From Ferrimonas sp. YFM (GTDB taxonomy: Bacteria > Pseudomonadota > Gammaproteobacteria > Enterobacterales > Shewanellaceae), in contig NZ_AP027368.1 in the NCBI RefSeq assembly GCF_030296015.1, forward strand, positions 1,550,001 to 1,614,000: a stretch of DNA of 64,000 nucleotides, read 5' to 3'. Both the position numbers and the translations under genes were made by a program. The first letter of the stretch is position 1, and each line of letters starts with the position of its first letter. Below the pieces are notes generated by a model. The model had not been told where the DNA came from. It searched no databases and saw only the letters and a program-made list of their open reading frames with translations. This document shows positions 1 to 10,589 of this stretch, in pieces.

Positions 1-1
1 G

Positions 2-415
2 AAGTACATTGGTCTGGGCGTAGTACCCGCCAACGCTTCCATCGTGGAACTGGGCAAATCCCAGGGCATCAACGGCGACGAGCTGAAGAAATCCATCGCC
101 CGCTACAACGAGTTTGTGGCGGCCGGTAAAGACGCTGATTTCGAGCGTCCTCAGCTGCCTCGCGCCCTGAACGAAGGCCAGTACTACGCCATCGAAGTGG
201 GCCCAGGTGTGCACCACACCATGGGTGGCGTGAAGATCGACAACAAGTCCGAAGTTCTGGACACCAAGGGTAAGGTGATTCCTGGCCTGTACGGTGCCGG
301 TGAGGTGACTGGTGGTGTTCACGGCGCCAACCGTCTGGGTGGTAACGCCATCTCCGACATCGTGACCTTTGGTCGCCTGGCCGGTGAGGAAGCGGCCAAG
401 TACTCCAAGCAGTAA
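2..415 (+). CDS. Fumarate reductase flavoprotein (flavocytochrome c family), C-terminal part
   Basis: Only the last 137 codons are in the window; the gene starts upstream. The visible part is the C-terminal end of the FAD domain of the soluble periplasmic fumarate reductases used for anaerobic fumarate respiration in Shewanella and Ferrimonas. Visible motifs are HHTMGGVKI, which belongs to the substrate-binding and FAD-capping region, and [17 protein letters not shown] followed by NAISD, the FAD-binding end shared by flavocytochrome c and succinate dehydrogenase type flavoproteins. It ends normally at TAA and is followed by a strong terminator. The haem domain of a flavocytochrome c would be N-terminal and cannot be seen, so a heme-free urocanate- or fumarate-reductase paralogue remains possible. 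Confidence 0.88.
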   Translation, partial: KYIGLGVVPANASIVELGKSQGINGDELKKSIARYNEFVAAGKDADFERPQLPRALNEGQYYAIEVGPGVHHTMGGVKIDNKSEVLDTKGKVIPGLYGAGEVTGGVHGANRLGGNAISDIVTFGRLAGEEAAKYSKQ

Positions 416-448
416 CAGCGAACATCAGTTTCATTCCTGCACGCTTTT

Positions 449-475
449 GGGAGGGCCTCGCGCCCTCCCTTTTTT
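449..475 (+). terminator. Rho-independent terminator after the fumarate reductase gene
   Basis: An 8-bp GC-rich stem (GGGAGGGC pairing with GCCCTCCC, 449-456 and 462-469) with a 5-nt loop is followed by six T. It lies 34 nt after the stop codon. Confidence 0.9.
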
Positions 476-616
476 GTGCCTGCCTCTCCGGATTCAGCCT
501 GAACTCTGTTTGTTGTCATTCCCCGCAGTATTGAGTGTCGCCGCGGCACCCTGGCGCCGACACCCCTGCTGTCGCCGTCAAAAAACTCAGCAGAGAACTC
601 GATACAGTGGAAATAA

Positions 617-638
617 AAATGTGATCAAAGTCACATTG
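617..638 (+). promoter_or_regulatory. Predicted CRP binding site upstream of the DUF2057-like gene
   Basis: TGTGA-N6-TCACA (620-635) is a perfect CRP core with the flanking A/T bases of the 22-bp consensus. A weak -10-like TATAGG at 651-656 lies downstream and the gene starts at 706. The arrangement suggests cAMP-CRP activation of this gene; Shewanella-type bacteria also use CRP for anaerobic respiration genes. The site is visible; its function is inferred. Confidence 0.7.
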
Positions 639-705
639 TCTGTTAGATCTTATAGGGAGTGGCGGCATAGAGCCGTACAGCACGCGCTACAGGGAGAGAA
701 CAACA

Positions 706-1104
706 ATGCGTACACTGATTGCATCCGCGGCCATGATGATGGCATCCATGGCTTCAGCCAGCACTCTGACCCTGCCCACAGGCTTCTACGCCATGGAGGT
801 CAATGGTGCACCCGCCCAGCAGCAGGGACGTACCCTGGAACTGGGAGAGGGCAAGCAGGTGGTGACCCTGAGGTACATCAACCCCTACATCAGTCACCCC
901 GAGTCCAACGACTTCTACACCTCCAAGCCTCAATATCTGGTGTTCAACGCCGGAACCGGGGAGATGCAGCTGGTGCTGGACGAGCGCCGCCAGTTTGATC
1001 CCTACGCGGCCGATCTGAAGTTCCACATTCAGGCCAATGGCCGCAAGGTGGCCATGAAACGCTACAGCGGTCATTCGGCGATTGCCGCGGCCCTGGCTGA
1101 CTAG
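706..1104 (+). CDS. Small exported protein, DUF2057/YccT-like
   Basis: The protein has 132 residues with a clear Sec signal peptide (about residues 1-19, ending SMASAS). The rest, beginning TLTLPTGFYAMEVNG, resembles the DUF2057 family of small periplasmic proteins, in which a short beta-rich domain starts just after the signal peptide. Their molecular function is not known. ATG 706 follows AGGGAGA at a good distance. The gene stands alone between two terminators, behind a near-consensus CRP site, so it is probably regulated by carbon or electron-acceptor status. The family assignment rests on the N-terminal pattern and length only. Confidence 0.6.
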   Translation: MRTLIASAAMMMASMASASTLTLPTGFYAMEVNGAPAQQQGRTLELGEGKQVVTLRYINPYISHPESNDFYTSKPQYLVFNAGTGEMQLVLDERRQFDPYAADLKFHIQANGRKVAMKRYSGHSAIAAALAD

Positions 1105-1147
1105 TTCCAAACGCAACATCTGTCTTCATCCGCACGATAAATTCGGG

Positions 1148-1166
1148 GAGCCATAGGCTCTTTTTT
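1148..1166 (+). terminator. Terminator after the DUF2057-like gene
   Basis: A 5-bp stem GAGCC/GGCTC with an ATA loop is followed by six T. The stem is short but has the correct form and lies 44 nt after the stop. Confidence 0.7.
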
Positions 1167-1210
1167 ATGTCAGTTTCTTGATGCCGGCAGCCAGCCAATG
1201 TTGGGGGCCG

Positions 1211-2332
1211 TTACTCCAGATACCAGTACCCCAGGTTGATGAACTCCAGCAGGGTGGCGCTGTCTGTCTCGTCAGCCAGAAGCGGTGCCAGGGTCTTGGC
1301 GTCCAGGTGAGCCTGTTCCCTCAGCGGCAGCGCCGCAGCCGATGAGTTCAGTTGCCAGTGGTGACCGTCCAGGTAGAGGCTGCCGGGCAGATCCCCCTCC
1401 AGATGCAATACCTTGAGGCCGCCGATGCGCACCAGGCTGTTTCCCCGCTCCAGGGCTGCGGTGAGCCAGGGCAGATCCACCGGCTCTTCCGGGGGCAGGG
1501 GCTCAAGCTCGAACCGGTTCTGGCTGAGCAGGCTGCCCAGCATGGGGCGCAGGGTCGTGGGAGCCGTCATCAGCTGGATCATCAGATTCGCCAGTCCCTG
1601 CTGATGGTCTGCGCTGATAAGAGAGGCTTGCCCGGGCTCAGAGTCTGAGGTGAACCGCTGTTGGCCCTGGTTGGTGTCCTGCAGCTGGTCGGCCAGCTGG
1701 CACAGCAGCTCCTGTTGGCTGGGGGCACGAAATCCCACAGAGTAGGAGAGGGAGGGGGCCAGGGTCTGACCGCAGTGGGGGTAGCCCGGTGGAATGTAAA
1801 GCAGATCCCCCGGGCCCATCTCCACATCCAACAGAGGCTCAAAATCCTCCACCAGCGCCAGGGCGCCGCTGCCCTGCCTGGGCTTGTGCTCGCCCAGATC
1901 CCCCACCTGCCAACGGCGCCGGCCCTGCCCCTGGATGATAAATACATCGTAGTTGTCGATGTGGGGACCCACTCCGCCTCCCGGGGCGGCAAAGGAGGCC
2001 ATCAGATCATCGAAGCGCCAGTCCGGCAGGAAGCGGAAACAGGCGGCCAACTCGCTGGCGGCGGGCTCCAGGTGATTGACCGCCTGCACCAGCAGCTGCC
2101 AGCCGGACTCGCCCAGGCGCTCAAAGTCGGTGACCGGCCCCGATTCGCTGCGCCACTGGTCTCCTTGCTGAATGACCAGCCGGCTGCTGACCGACTCTTC
2201 CGTCGCCAGGCCCGCCAGCTCATCGGGCTCTATGGGGTCCTGGAAGTCGGCAAAGGCGCCTTTGATAAACAGGGGCTTCTTCTGCCAGTGGTGGTGCAGA
2301 AACTCCCGGGTGTCGAGACTCAGGTGGTACAT
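1211..2332 (-). CDS. roxA: Ribosomal protein uL16 arginine 3-hydroxylase (cupin/JmjC oxygenase)
   Basis: The protein has 373 residues and is close to E. coli YcfD/RoxA along its length. This Fe(II)/2-oxoglutarate oxygenase hydroxylates an arginine of ribosomal protein L16. The iron ligands are visible as H124-x-D126 in GPHIDNYDVF and H186 in IPPGYPHCG, within one residue of the E. coli numbering. The C-terminal winged-helix-like part ends GYWYLE, as in E. coli (GYWFFEG). The start at 2332 (MYHLSLDT) matches the family start and has AGGAG 4 nt upstream; an in-frame ATG at 2356 has AGGAG directly abutting it and is less likely. The gene lies 55 nt downstream of the RND permease gene with no terminator between them. 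Confidence 0.93.
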   Translation of the reverse strand: MYHLSLDTREFLHHHWQKKPLFIKGAFADFQDPIEPDELAGLATEESVSSRLVIQQGDQWRSESGPVTDFERLGESGWQLLVQAVNHLEPAASELAACFRFLPDWRFDDLMASFAAPGGGVGPHIDNYDVFIIQGQGRRRWQVGDLGEHKPRQGSGALALVEDFEPLLDVEMGPGDLLYIPPGYPHCGQTLAPSLSYSVGFRAPSQQELLCQLADQLQDTNQGQQRFTSDSEPGQASLISADHQQGLANLMIQLMTAPTTLRPMLGSLLSQNRFELEPLPPEEPVDLPWLTAALERGNSLVRIGGLKVLHLEGDLPGSLYLDGHHWQLNSSAAALPLREQAHLDAKTLAPLLADETDSATLLEFINLGYWYLE

Positions 2333-2387
2333 GGCGCTCCTTGTCGATATGGCCATCTCCTTTGGGACCCCGGATTATATCCATTCC

Positions 2388-5300
2388 CTAGCCCTTAGGC
2401 GACGGAATGCGGAAGAACAGGGCGTAGAGCACCGGCACCACAATCAGGGTCAGCAGGGTGGCGAAGGAGAGTCCCCCCACCAGCACCACCGACATGGAGC
2501 GGAAGAAGGCGTCGAAAAACAGCGGCAGCACCCCCAGTACCGTGGTCAGGGCGCCCATCATCACCGGTCGCACCCGACTGGCGGAGGCGTCGATCACCGC
2601 CTGGTAGGGGGGCTTGCCTTCATCGATCTCCAGATCGATCTGATCCACCAGAACGATGGCGTTTTTGATCAGCAAGCCGGAGAGGGAGAGCAGGCCGAGG
2701 ATCCCCATAAACTCCATGGGGGTGGCGGTGGTCAGCAGGCCGGCCACCACCCCAATCAGGGCCAGGGGCACCACCAGCCAGATGATTACCGGCTGGCGGA
2801 CGGTGCCGAACAGCACGAAGACGATCACCACCATAAACAGGATGCCCAGGGGGATCACCGAGGCCAGATCCTCCTGGGATTCGGTGGAGTCACCATACTC
2901 GCCGTCCCACTCCAGGGTGTAGCCGTTGGGCAGGGGGATCGCCTCCACCTGGCTCTTGATGCGCCCCAGCAGATCCGACGCCAGTTCGCCGGGAAGGGGG
3001 TCGCTCTGGGCCTTGATGGTCCACAGCCGGTCCTCCCGCTTTATCTGTCCGTCGCGCCAGGTGGTGCGAAACCCCTCCACCACCTGGGTGATGGGCACGG
3101 TCTGGCCGGTAGAGGCGCTCAGCACCTGGATGTTCTGAATCCCCTCGATGCCCACCCGCTCCAGGGCCGGGGCCCGGGCGAAGATGGGGATGAGGTCGTC
3201 AAACTCCCTAAAGGTGCCTATCTGGCGGCCGGAGAAGTTGGTCAGCAGCGCCATGGCCAGATCTTCCCGGTTGATGCCGGCTCGCCGGGCCTCCGATTCC
3301 GAATACAGGGGTTCGATGACGCTGACCGGCTGGCGCCAGTCGTCCTTGATGGCGATGGCGCCGCCGTCGGCAATCATGATCGCCTTGGCCTGATCCGCCA
3401 GCTGTCTGAGCACGGCCCTATCCGGCCCCTTGAAGGTGGCCTCGATCTTGGAGCCGCCTCCGGGACCGAGGACGAAGCGCCATACCTTGGCCTGGGCATT
3501 GGGGAAGGTCTGATCGATGTGGTTCTGAATCTTGGGGATCAGGGTGTCGTTGCGCCGGTAATCATCCAGCCTGACCAGCAACTGGCCGTAGGCGCTGTTC
3601 TCCGACTCCGGGGCGTACACCAGCATGTAACGCAGGCCGCCGGCCCCTATGGTGGCGTTGACCGACTCCACCCCCTCCTGCTCCAGGACAAAGGCTTCGA
3701 TGGCGGCCAGGTCTTCATAGGTGCGCTCGATGTCACTGCCCTGGGGCAGCCAGTAATCCACCACCATCTGCGGGGTGGTGGACGCGGGAAAGAAGCCATC
3801 TTTGACGAACTGAAAGCCCCAGGCGGAGACAAGAAACAGACCAAAGACCCCAAGCACCAGCAGGCCGCGCAGTTTCAGCGACAGCTCCAGGGTGGCCTTG
3901 TAGCTGCGGATAAAGCCGCTCTCCGCTGACTGCTGCGCCTGGCCCTGCTGCTCCTTGAACAGCCAGTAGCAAAAGAGCGGGGTCAGGGTCAGGGCGAACA
4001 CCCAACTGTAGAACAGGGAGATGAGGATCACCCAGAACAGGTGGCCGGTGTACTCGGCGGTGTCGCCGGGGGCAAAGCCGATGGGGGCAAAGGCGATGAT
4101 CCCTACCAGGGTGCCCCCCAGCAGGGGCCACTGGGTCTGGGTGACGATGGTTTTGGCGATCTCCAGTTTTTTGATGCCCCGCTGCATCCCCACCAGAATC
4201 CCTTCGGTGACCACGATGGCGTTGTCCACCATCATCCCCAGGGCGATGATCAGAGCCCCCAGGGAGATGCGGTGCATGGGGATACCGCTGATGTGCATGG
4301 TGGCCAGGGTGGCGGCGATGGTGAGCAGCAAAATGGCGCCAATCACCGTGGAGGATTTCAGTCCCATAAACAGCAGCAGGGTCACCACCACAATGGCCAG
4401 GGCGATAAGCACATTGGCCACAAACCCCTGTACCGAGGCCTCCACCTCCTGGCCCTGATGATAGAACTGACCGACCTGGATGCCCCAGGGACGGCGGCTT
4501 TCCGCCTCTGCCAGCTTGGCGTCGATCGCCTTGCCCACCTTAACGATGTTGCTGCCCTGAACCGCGGAGATCCCCACAGCCACCGCCGGCTGACCGTTGA
4601 AACGGTAGCTGTGATCCCTGGGGGTCTGGTAGCCACGCCAGACGTTGGCGATGTCCTTGAGGTAGACCACCTGGCCGTCTGCGGTGGAGGAGACCTGCAG
4701 GTTACGGATGGACTCCACCGAGTCGATGTTGCCACTGGGGTAGATGATCACCCGCTTGTCGCCTATTTTCACATCTCCGGCGCTGCTGACGGTGTTCTGG
4801 CTCTCCAGGGTGGCGTAGATGTTGTTGATGTTCAGGCCCAGGGCGGTGGCGTGGGCCCGGGAGATCTCCACATAGATCCCCTCGCTGCGTTCTCCGCCCA
4901 GGGTGACCTTGGCCACATCCTCCACCTGCAGCAGTTCGCTCTGCAGCTGTTTGGCGTAGTGGCGCAGTTCGGCGTCAGAGAAGCCCTGGCCGGTGATCAG
5001 GTAGTAGAGGCCGTAGACATCGCCGAAGTCGTCCACCACTACCGACTCGTAGGTGCCCGGGGGCAGGTCGCTCTGGGCGTCACGCACCTTGTTTCTCAGC
5101 TTGGTCCACACCAGCTGCAGGGCATCCTTGCTCTTGGAAAACTCATACTTGATGTTGACCTTGATCTCCGACACCCCATCGGAGGAGGTGGACTCAAGAA
5201 AATCCACCTCCTGCATCTCCTGAATCGCCTGCTCCAGAGGGTCGGTGACCTCCTCGGCCACCTCCTCGGGACTGGCCCCAGGGTAGAGGGTGATCACCGG

Positions 5301-5444
5301 GGCCTCCCGAATGGTGAAGTCCGGGTCTTCCAGCCGGGGCATCTCCTGGTAGGCGTTCCAGCCCCCCATGCACACCAGGATGATCAGGATGACGCTGAAC
5401 ACCTTGTTGCGGATGCTGAACTCTGCCAGGTTCAATCCTGCCAT
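2388..5444 (-). CDS. RND efflux transporter, inner-membrane permease subunit
   Basis: The protein has 1018 residues, typical of AcrB-type drug/proton antiporters: a transmembrane helix at about 12-32, a large periplasmic loop, a helix bundle at about 340-540, a second loop and a final bundle from about 855. In the proton-relay helix the motif is MVDNAIVV, with Asp407 present but the second acidic residue (AcrB Asp408) replaced by Asn408; this is common in TriC/VexF-like subfamilies. It is the second gene of an operon: the adaptor gene ends 13 bases inside its start. No outer-membrane channel gene is present here, so TolC or a similar protein encoded elsewhere is presumably used. The substrate cannot be predicted. 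Confidence 0.93.
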   Translation of the reverse strand: MAGLNLAEFSIRNKVFSVILIILVCMGGWNAYQEMPRLEDPDFTIREAPVITLYPGASPEEVAEEVTDPLEQAIQEMQEVDFLESTSSDGVSEIKVNIKYEFSKSKDALQLVWTKLRNKVRDAQSDLPPGTYESVVVDDFGDVYGLYYLITGQGFSDAELRHYAKQLQSELLQVEDVAKVTLGGERSEGIYVEISRAHATALGLNINNIYATLESQNTVSSAGDVKIGDKRVIIYPSGNIDSVESIRNLQVSSTADGQVVYLKDIANVWRGYQTPRDHSYRFNGQPAVAVGISAVQGSNIVKVGKAIDAKLAEAESRRPWGIQVGQFYHQGQEVEASVQGFVANVLIALAIVVVTLLLFMGLKSSTVIGAILLLTIAATLATMHISGIPMHRISLGALIIALGMMVDNAIVVTEGILVGMQRGIKKLEIAKTIVTQTQWPLLGGTLVGIIAFAPIGFAPGDTAEYTGHLFWVILISLFYSWVFALTLTPLFCYWLFKEQQGQAQQSAESGFIRSYKATLELSLKLRGLLVLGVFGLFLVSAWGFQFVKDGFFPASTTPQMVVDYWLPQGSDIERTYEDLAAIEAFVLEQEGVESVNATIGAGGLRYMLVYAPESENSAYGQLLVRLDDYRRNDTLIPKIQNHIDQTFPNAQAKVWRFVLGPGGGSKIEATFKGPDRAVLRQLADQAKAIMIADGGAIAIKDDWRQPVSVIEPLYSESEARRAGINREDLAMALLTNFSGRQIGTFREFDDLIPIFARAPALERVGIEGIQNIQVLSASTGQTVPITQVVEGFRTTWRDGQIKREDRLWTIKAQSDPLPGELASDLLGRIKSQVEAIPLPNGYTLEWDGEYGDSTESQEDLASVIPLGILFMVVIVFVLFGTVRQPVIIWLVVPLALIGVVAGLLTTATPMEFMGILGLLSLSGLLIKNAIVLVDQIDLEIDEGKPPYQAVIDASASRVRPVMMGALTTVLGVLPLFFDAFFRSMSVVLVGGLSFATLLTLIVVPVLYALFFRIPSPKG

Positions 5445-6463
5445 GGTTTCACCTCCATCCCCTCCGCCAGGTAGGTGCCGCCGGCGGCCACTATGGTGTC
5501 GCCGATGGCCAGCCCCTGTTTCACCGGCACCAGGTCACCCACCCCTTCCGCCACCTGAATGTCCCGGCGACTGACGGTGTTGCTCTGCTGCTGATAGAGC
5601 CACACATAGGTCTGTGTGCCCTGTTGCTGTACTGCATCCAGGGGGATCGCCAGGGTATTGCTGTTGGCCCCGGGGGGCGTGGCTTCCACCGTGGCCAGCA
5701 TGCCGGGGAGGATCAGCTTGTCCTCAGGCGGGGTAAACAGCCAGGTAACCGGGTAGGTCTGGGAGCTGGGGTCGGCAATCAGGCCGATCTCTTTGAAGCG
5801 GGCGGTAAAGCGTCGGCTGGGGTCGGCGTTGATGTACACCTCGACCGTGGGGGGGGCGGCGTCCTGAATCAGCCTGGAGGGAACATTGAAGTTCACCTCA
5901 AGCTCTTGGGTGTCGATCAGCTTGGCCACCAGTTCCCCGGCGGCGATGTTCTGCAGGTTGATCACCGGCACCTGGGCGATGATGCCGGAGAAGGGGGCGT
6001 GCAGGACGCTGTCATCCAGGGCTTTCTGGGCGATCCCCAGGTTGGCCTTAGCGATGTCCCGGGCGGAGAGCTGCTTGGTGAGGTCGCTTTGAGAGATCAG
6101 TCCCTTGGAGGCCACCTGCTCCAGTCGCCGGTACTCCCGCTCGGCGTTGTCATACTCCGCCTGGGCCGAGGCCAGTTTATTGAGGAAATCCCTCTGGTCC
6201 AGTTTGGCCAGCAGCTCCCCCTCCTGCACCTGTTGCGCCTCGATGATATTGAGCTCCTTGAGCAGGCCACTGACCTGGAAGCTCAGGTCGGCGTCCCTGG
6301 AGGCGTCCACCACGGCGGGGAACTCATAGATCTGATTGCGCTGGGCGTCGGTGATGGTGAACAGCTTTACCGGCCTGACGGCAGCGGCACGCTGTTGTTC
6401 CGGTTCCGGGGAGCAGGCGATCAGCAGCGGCAGGCTGAGCAGCAGGGGTTTCAGGGCGTCCAT
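5432..6463 (-). CDS. RND efflux periplasmic adaptor (membrane fusion lipoprotein)
   Basis: The protein has 343 residues and an N-terminal lipoprotein signal ending LPLLIAC, so it is probably anchored in the inner membrane. It has the HlyD/AcrA-type order: barrel-sandwich half, alpha hairpin (about 80-140), second lipoyl half (SVLHAPFSGIIAQ), and beta-barrel domains. The start at 6463 has GGAG 7 nt upstream and puts the signal peptide at the N-terminus; an upstream in-frame start at 6559 would add 32 residues and overlap the purB terminator. It forms an operon with the permease and would connect it to an outer-membrane channel. Confidence 0.92.
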   Translation of the reverse strand: MDALKPLLLSLPLLIACSPEPEQQRAAAVRPVKLFTITDAQRNQIYEFPAVVDASRDADLSFQVSGLLKELNIIEAQQVQEGELLAKLDQRDFLNKLASAQAEYDNAEREYRRLEQVASKGLISQSDLTKQLSARDIAKANLGIAQKALDDSVLHAPFSGIIAQVPVINLQNIAAGELVAKLIDTQELEVNFNVPSRLIQDAAPPTVEVYINADPSRRFTARFKEIGLIADPSSQTYPVTWLFTPPEDKLILPGMLATVEATPPGANSNTLAIPLDAVQQQGTQTYVWLYQQQSNTVSRRDIQVAEGVGDLVPVKQGLAIGDTIVAAGGTYLAEGMEVKPWQD

Positions 6464-6526
6464 CTGGGTCTCCGTCGGGGAAAGCTCAGTGTTTAGCCTA
6501 GACGAAGATGTTGAATGATAGAGGAA

Positions 6527-6554
6527 AGAAAAACGCCACCTTAGCGGTGGCGTT
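6527..6554 (-). terminator. Terminator after purB
   Basis: On the minus strand a 9-bp stem AACGCCACC/GGTGGCGTT with a 5-nt loop runs into a T-rich tract. It separates purB from the efflux operon. Confidence 0.88.
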
Positions 6555-6571
6555 TTCACAGAGCGGTGAGG

Positions 6572-7939
<1,368 letters not shown>

Positions 7940-8048
7940 TTAGGACTCCTTGGGTACAAAGACAGAGGTTGTGACCCGGGCTCGTGCCAGGGTTCATTAT
8001 AGTTGCGGGCAATTCTATCAAAGGCCCGCCCGAGTTTGGAGGGCTGGC

Positions 8049-8077
8049 AAAAAAAGATGCGCCCGTGGGGCGCATCT
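8049..8077 (-). terminator. Terminator after hflD
   Basis: On the minus strand a 10-bp stem AGATGCGCCC/GGGCGCATCT with a 3-nt loop is followed by a run of T. Confidence 0.92.
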
Positions 8078-8098
8078 TCTGGGTTGTTCACCCTATGG

Positions 8099-8710
8099 CT
8101 ATCTCAAGGCCTGCATCGCCGCCTTGACCATGGCGCCCCGCGAGAACATCAGCTGGCGGCGCTTGCCACCGAGCTGGCGCCACAGCACCGCCGCCCGAAC
8201 GGCGCCGAGCAGCAGGGCGCGGATGCGGGCCTGGTTGCTGCTCTGCTGCAGCTGCTCCGGGTTGCCGACCACCTGGATCTTGGCGCCTAGGGGGCTGATC
8301 ACATCGCTGTAGATGGAGGCCATGTTGGCCAGCACCTGAGGATCGGTCAGCTCGAAGTGGTGCAGCTGACGCTTCACCTGGCTGATGCGCTCACCCAGCA
8401 TCCCCAGGGCAGAGGAGTTTTTCGCCAGTTTGCGCTCCAGGGCCAGGATGCCGACGATGTAACGGGTCAGGTCCACATCCTTGCGATTGCCATCGCCGAT
8501 CTGGTCCACCAGGGTACGGAAGCCGGCGTTGAGCTGATGGCGGTCGTAGACCTCCTCCACGCTGTCCGGGGTGGTGATCATCACCGCGCCCAGGGAGTGG
8601 CTCATCGCCTCCTCATCGACCCGGCCATAGCGAGCCAGTTGCTGCACCTGCCATACCGCCTGACAAAGGGCGGCAAAGGCCAGGGTGCGCGCTTGCAGGT
8701 TATCTTGCAT
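8099..8710 (-). CDS. hflD: High-frequency lysogenization protein HflD homologue
   Basis: The 203-residue, mostly helical protein matches HflD in length and in the blocks LAFAALCQAVWQVQQLA and NRKDVDLTRYIVGILALE. In E. coli HflD is a peripheral inner-membrane protein that binds phage lambda CII and lowers lysogeny; its normal cellular role is unclear. The gene follows mnmA by 11 nt, the same mnmA-hflD-purB order as in E. coli, and the pair ends at the terminator at 8049. Confidence 0.93.
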   Translation of the reverse strand: MQDNLQARTLAFAALCQAVWQVQQLARYGRVDEEAMSHSLGAVMITTPDSVEEVYDRHQLNAGFRTLVDQIGDGNRKDVDLTRYIVGILALERKLAKNSSALGMLGERISQVKRQLHHFELTDPQVLANMASIYSDVISPLGAKIQVVGNPEQLQQSSNQARIRALLLGAVRAAVLWRQLGGKRRQLMFSRGAMVKAAMQALR

Positions 8711-8721
8711 CTTAAATTCCG

Positions 8722-9831
8722 TTAGCGAATGACAGCGTCGATGATGCCGCCGCCCAGGCAGACCTCACCATCATAGAATACGGCGGACTGGCCAGGGGTG
8801 ACCGAAGAGACCGGCTCATCGAACATCACTTCCAAATCACCATTATCCAATACCTTGAGGCTACAGGGAATATCCTGTTGGCGATAGCGGGTTTTTACCG
8901 TTATCCGGCTGCCATCGGCCGGACCCTTGCGGTCCACCCAGTGCAGCTGGTTGGCCACCAGGCCTTTGGAGAAGAGCCTGGGGTGGTCGGCCCCTTGGGC
9001 CACCAGCAGGACGTTGCGCTCCAGATCCTTGTCCACCACGTACCATGGGTCATCGCCTGAATTCTTCAGGCCGCCGATCCCCAGCCCTTTACGCTGGCCC
9101 AGGGTGTGGTACATCAGCCCCTGATGGGTGCCGATCACCTCACCGTCGACGGTCTCGATGTCACCGGGCTGAGCGGGCAGGTACTTGGCCAGGAAATCGG
9201 TGAATTTGCGCTCGCCGATGAAACAGATGCCGGTGCTGTCCTTCTTGGAGGCGGTGACCAGATCCTGCTCCTCGGCGATGCGGCGCACCTCTGGCTTCTC
9301 CAGCTCACCCACGGGGAACAGGGTCTGGCCCACGTGTTCACTGCCCAGGGTGTAGAGGAAGTAGCTTTGGTCCTTGTTGCCATCCAGGCCTCTGAGCATC
9401 TGGAAGCGGCCGTCCTCGGTTTCGCGTCGGCGCACATAGTGGCCGGTGGCGATGTAGTCGGCACCCAGGGCTTCGGCGGCGAACTCCAGGAAGGCTTTAA
9501 ACTTGATCTCTTTGTTGCACATGATGTCCGGGTTGGGGGTGCGTCCCGCCTTGTACTCCTCCAGGAAGTACTCGAACACATTGTCCCAGTATTCTGCAGC
9601 AAAGTTGACGCTGTGCAGCTCGATGCCCAGCTTGTCACATACCGCCTGAGCGTCGGCCAGATCCTGCGCTGCGGCGCAATACTCTTCGGTGTCATCTTCC
9701 TCCCAGTTCTTCATGAACAGGCCCTCTACCTGATAGCCCTGCTGCATCAGCAGATAGGCGGAGACAGAGGAGTCGACGCCGCCGGACATACCGACGATCA
9801 CCTTTTTTGAGCTGTTATCTGACATAGACAA
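8722..9831 (-). CDS. mnmA: tRNA-specific 2-thiouridylase
   Basis: The 369-residue enzyme makes 2-thiouridine at the wobble position 34 of tRNA for Lys, Glu and Gln, taking sulfur from the IscS/Tus relay. The PP-loop ATP site is [10 protein letters not shown] near the N-terminus. The two catalytic cysteines lie in [12 protein letters not shown] and [12 protein letters not shown]. The start at 9831 (MSMSDNSS) is used; an in-frame ATG two codons later is also possible. It is the first gene of an operon with hflD. Confidence 0.97.
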   Translation of the reverse strand: MSMSDNSSKKVIVGMSGGVDSSVSAYLLMQQGYQVEGLFMKNWEEDDTEEYCAAAQDLADAQAVCDKLGIELHSVNFAAEYWDNVFEYFLEEYKAGRTPNPDIMCNKEIKFKAFLEFAAEALGADYIATGHYVRRRETEDGRFQMLRGLDGNKDQSYFLYTLGSEHVGQTLFPVGELEKPEVRRIAEEQDLVTASKKDSTGICFIGERKFTDFLAKYLPAQPGDIETVDGEVIGTHQGLMYHTLGQRKGLGIGGLKNSGDDPWYVVDKDLERNVLLVAQGADHPRLFSKGLVANQLHWVDRKGPADGSRITVKTRYRQQDIPCSLKVLDNGDLEVMFDEPVSSVTPGQSAVFYDGEVCLGGGIIDAVIR

Positions 9832-9860
9832 GCGAATTCCGGTTAGTAGTGTGGCTCAAC

Positions 9861-9886
9861 AAAAAACGGCGCCCGCAAAGCGGGCG
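9861..9886 (-). terminator. Terminator between rluE and mnmA
   Basis: On the minus strand a 7-bp stem CGCCCGC/GCGGGCG with a 3-nt loop is followed by CCG and six T. It lies about 90 nt beyond the rluE stop and 30 nt before mnmA. Confidence 0.8.
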
Positions 9887-9974
9887 GGGCAGAATTTTAT
9901 CACGAAATGGCCATATGGGGTTAGTGTTGCCCCCCTTCAAGAGGGGAAGTGGAGAAATTTCCAAATAGTTGGAA

Positions 9975-10589
9975 TTAATTCTCCAGCTGGCGGTATTCGC
10001 CACTGGCCAGACCGTCCAGGGTCCAGTTGCCCATGCGATAGCGAATCAGCCTCAGGGTCGGGTGGCCGATGTGGGCGGTCATGCGGCGCACCTGACGGTT
10101 GCGTCCCTCGATGATGGTGATCGCCAGCCAGCTGGTGGGGATGGACTTGCGCTCGCGGATGGGCGGGTTTCGCGGCCACAGCCCCTGGGGCTCCTCTATG
10201 CGCTCCACCTTGGCGGGCAGGGTAGGGCCATCCTTGAGTGTCACCCCGTCGCGCAGCTGCGCCAGCGCGTCGTCACTGGGTTCTCCCTCGACCTGGACCC
10301 AGTAGGTCTTGCTGGTCTTCTTGCCTGGCTGGGTCAGCCTGGCCTGAAGCTTGCCGTCGTTGGTGAGCACCAGCAGTCCTTCGCTGTCCCTGTCCAGGCG
10401 GCCGGCGGCGTACACCCCGGCAACGGGAATGAAGTCCTTGAGGGTGGCGCGATTCTGATCGTCGGTGAACTGGGTCAGTACATCGAAGGGCTTGTTGAAC
10501 AGCAGCACCTTTCTCGGGCCCTGAGGCGGGCGAGGGCGATTTGCCGATGCCGGACGGCGCGGGGTTCTTTGGGGTCTTCTCTTTTGCAT
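9975..10589 (-). CDS. rluE: 23S rRNA pseudouridine(2457) synthase
   Basis: The 204-residue protein belongs to the RsuA/RluB/E/F family of single-domain pseudouridine synthases. The catalytic Asp is in [12 protein letters not shown], and GRNRQVRRM is the second conserved block. The N-terminal 25 residues are Arg/Pro-rich and basic, as in RluE, with no S4 domain. In E. coli RluE modifies U2457 of 23S rRNA and is encoded next to icd; the same divergent rluE/icd arrangement is seen here, which supports this member of the family over RluB or RluF. Confidence 0.93.
   Translation of the reverse strand: MQKRRPQRTPRRPASANRPRPPQGPRKVLLFNKPFDVLTQFTDDQNRATLKDFIPVAGVYAAGRLDRDSEGLLVLTNDGKLQARLTQPGKKTSKTYWVQVEGEPSDDALAQLRDGVTLKDGPTLPAKVERIEEPQGLWPRNPPIRERKSIPTSWLAITIIEGRNRQVRRMTAHIGHPTLRLIRYRMGNWTLDGLASGEYRQLEN

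Noticed and set aside
2172-5474. Long plus-strand open frames (up to 585 codons) across the RND operon
   Set aside because: They are the antisense of a well-conserved permease in GC-rich DNA, with His/Gln/Gly-rich translations and no family similarity.
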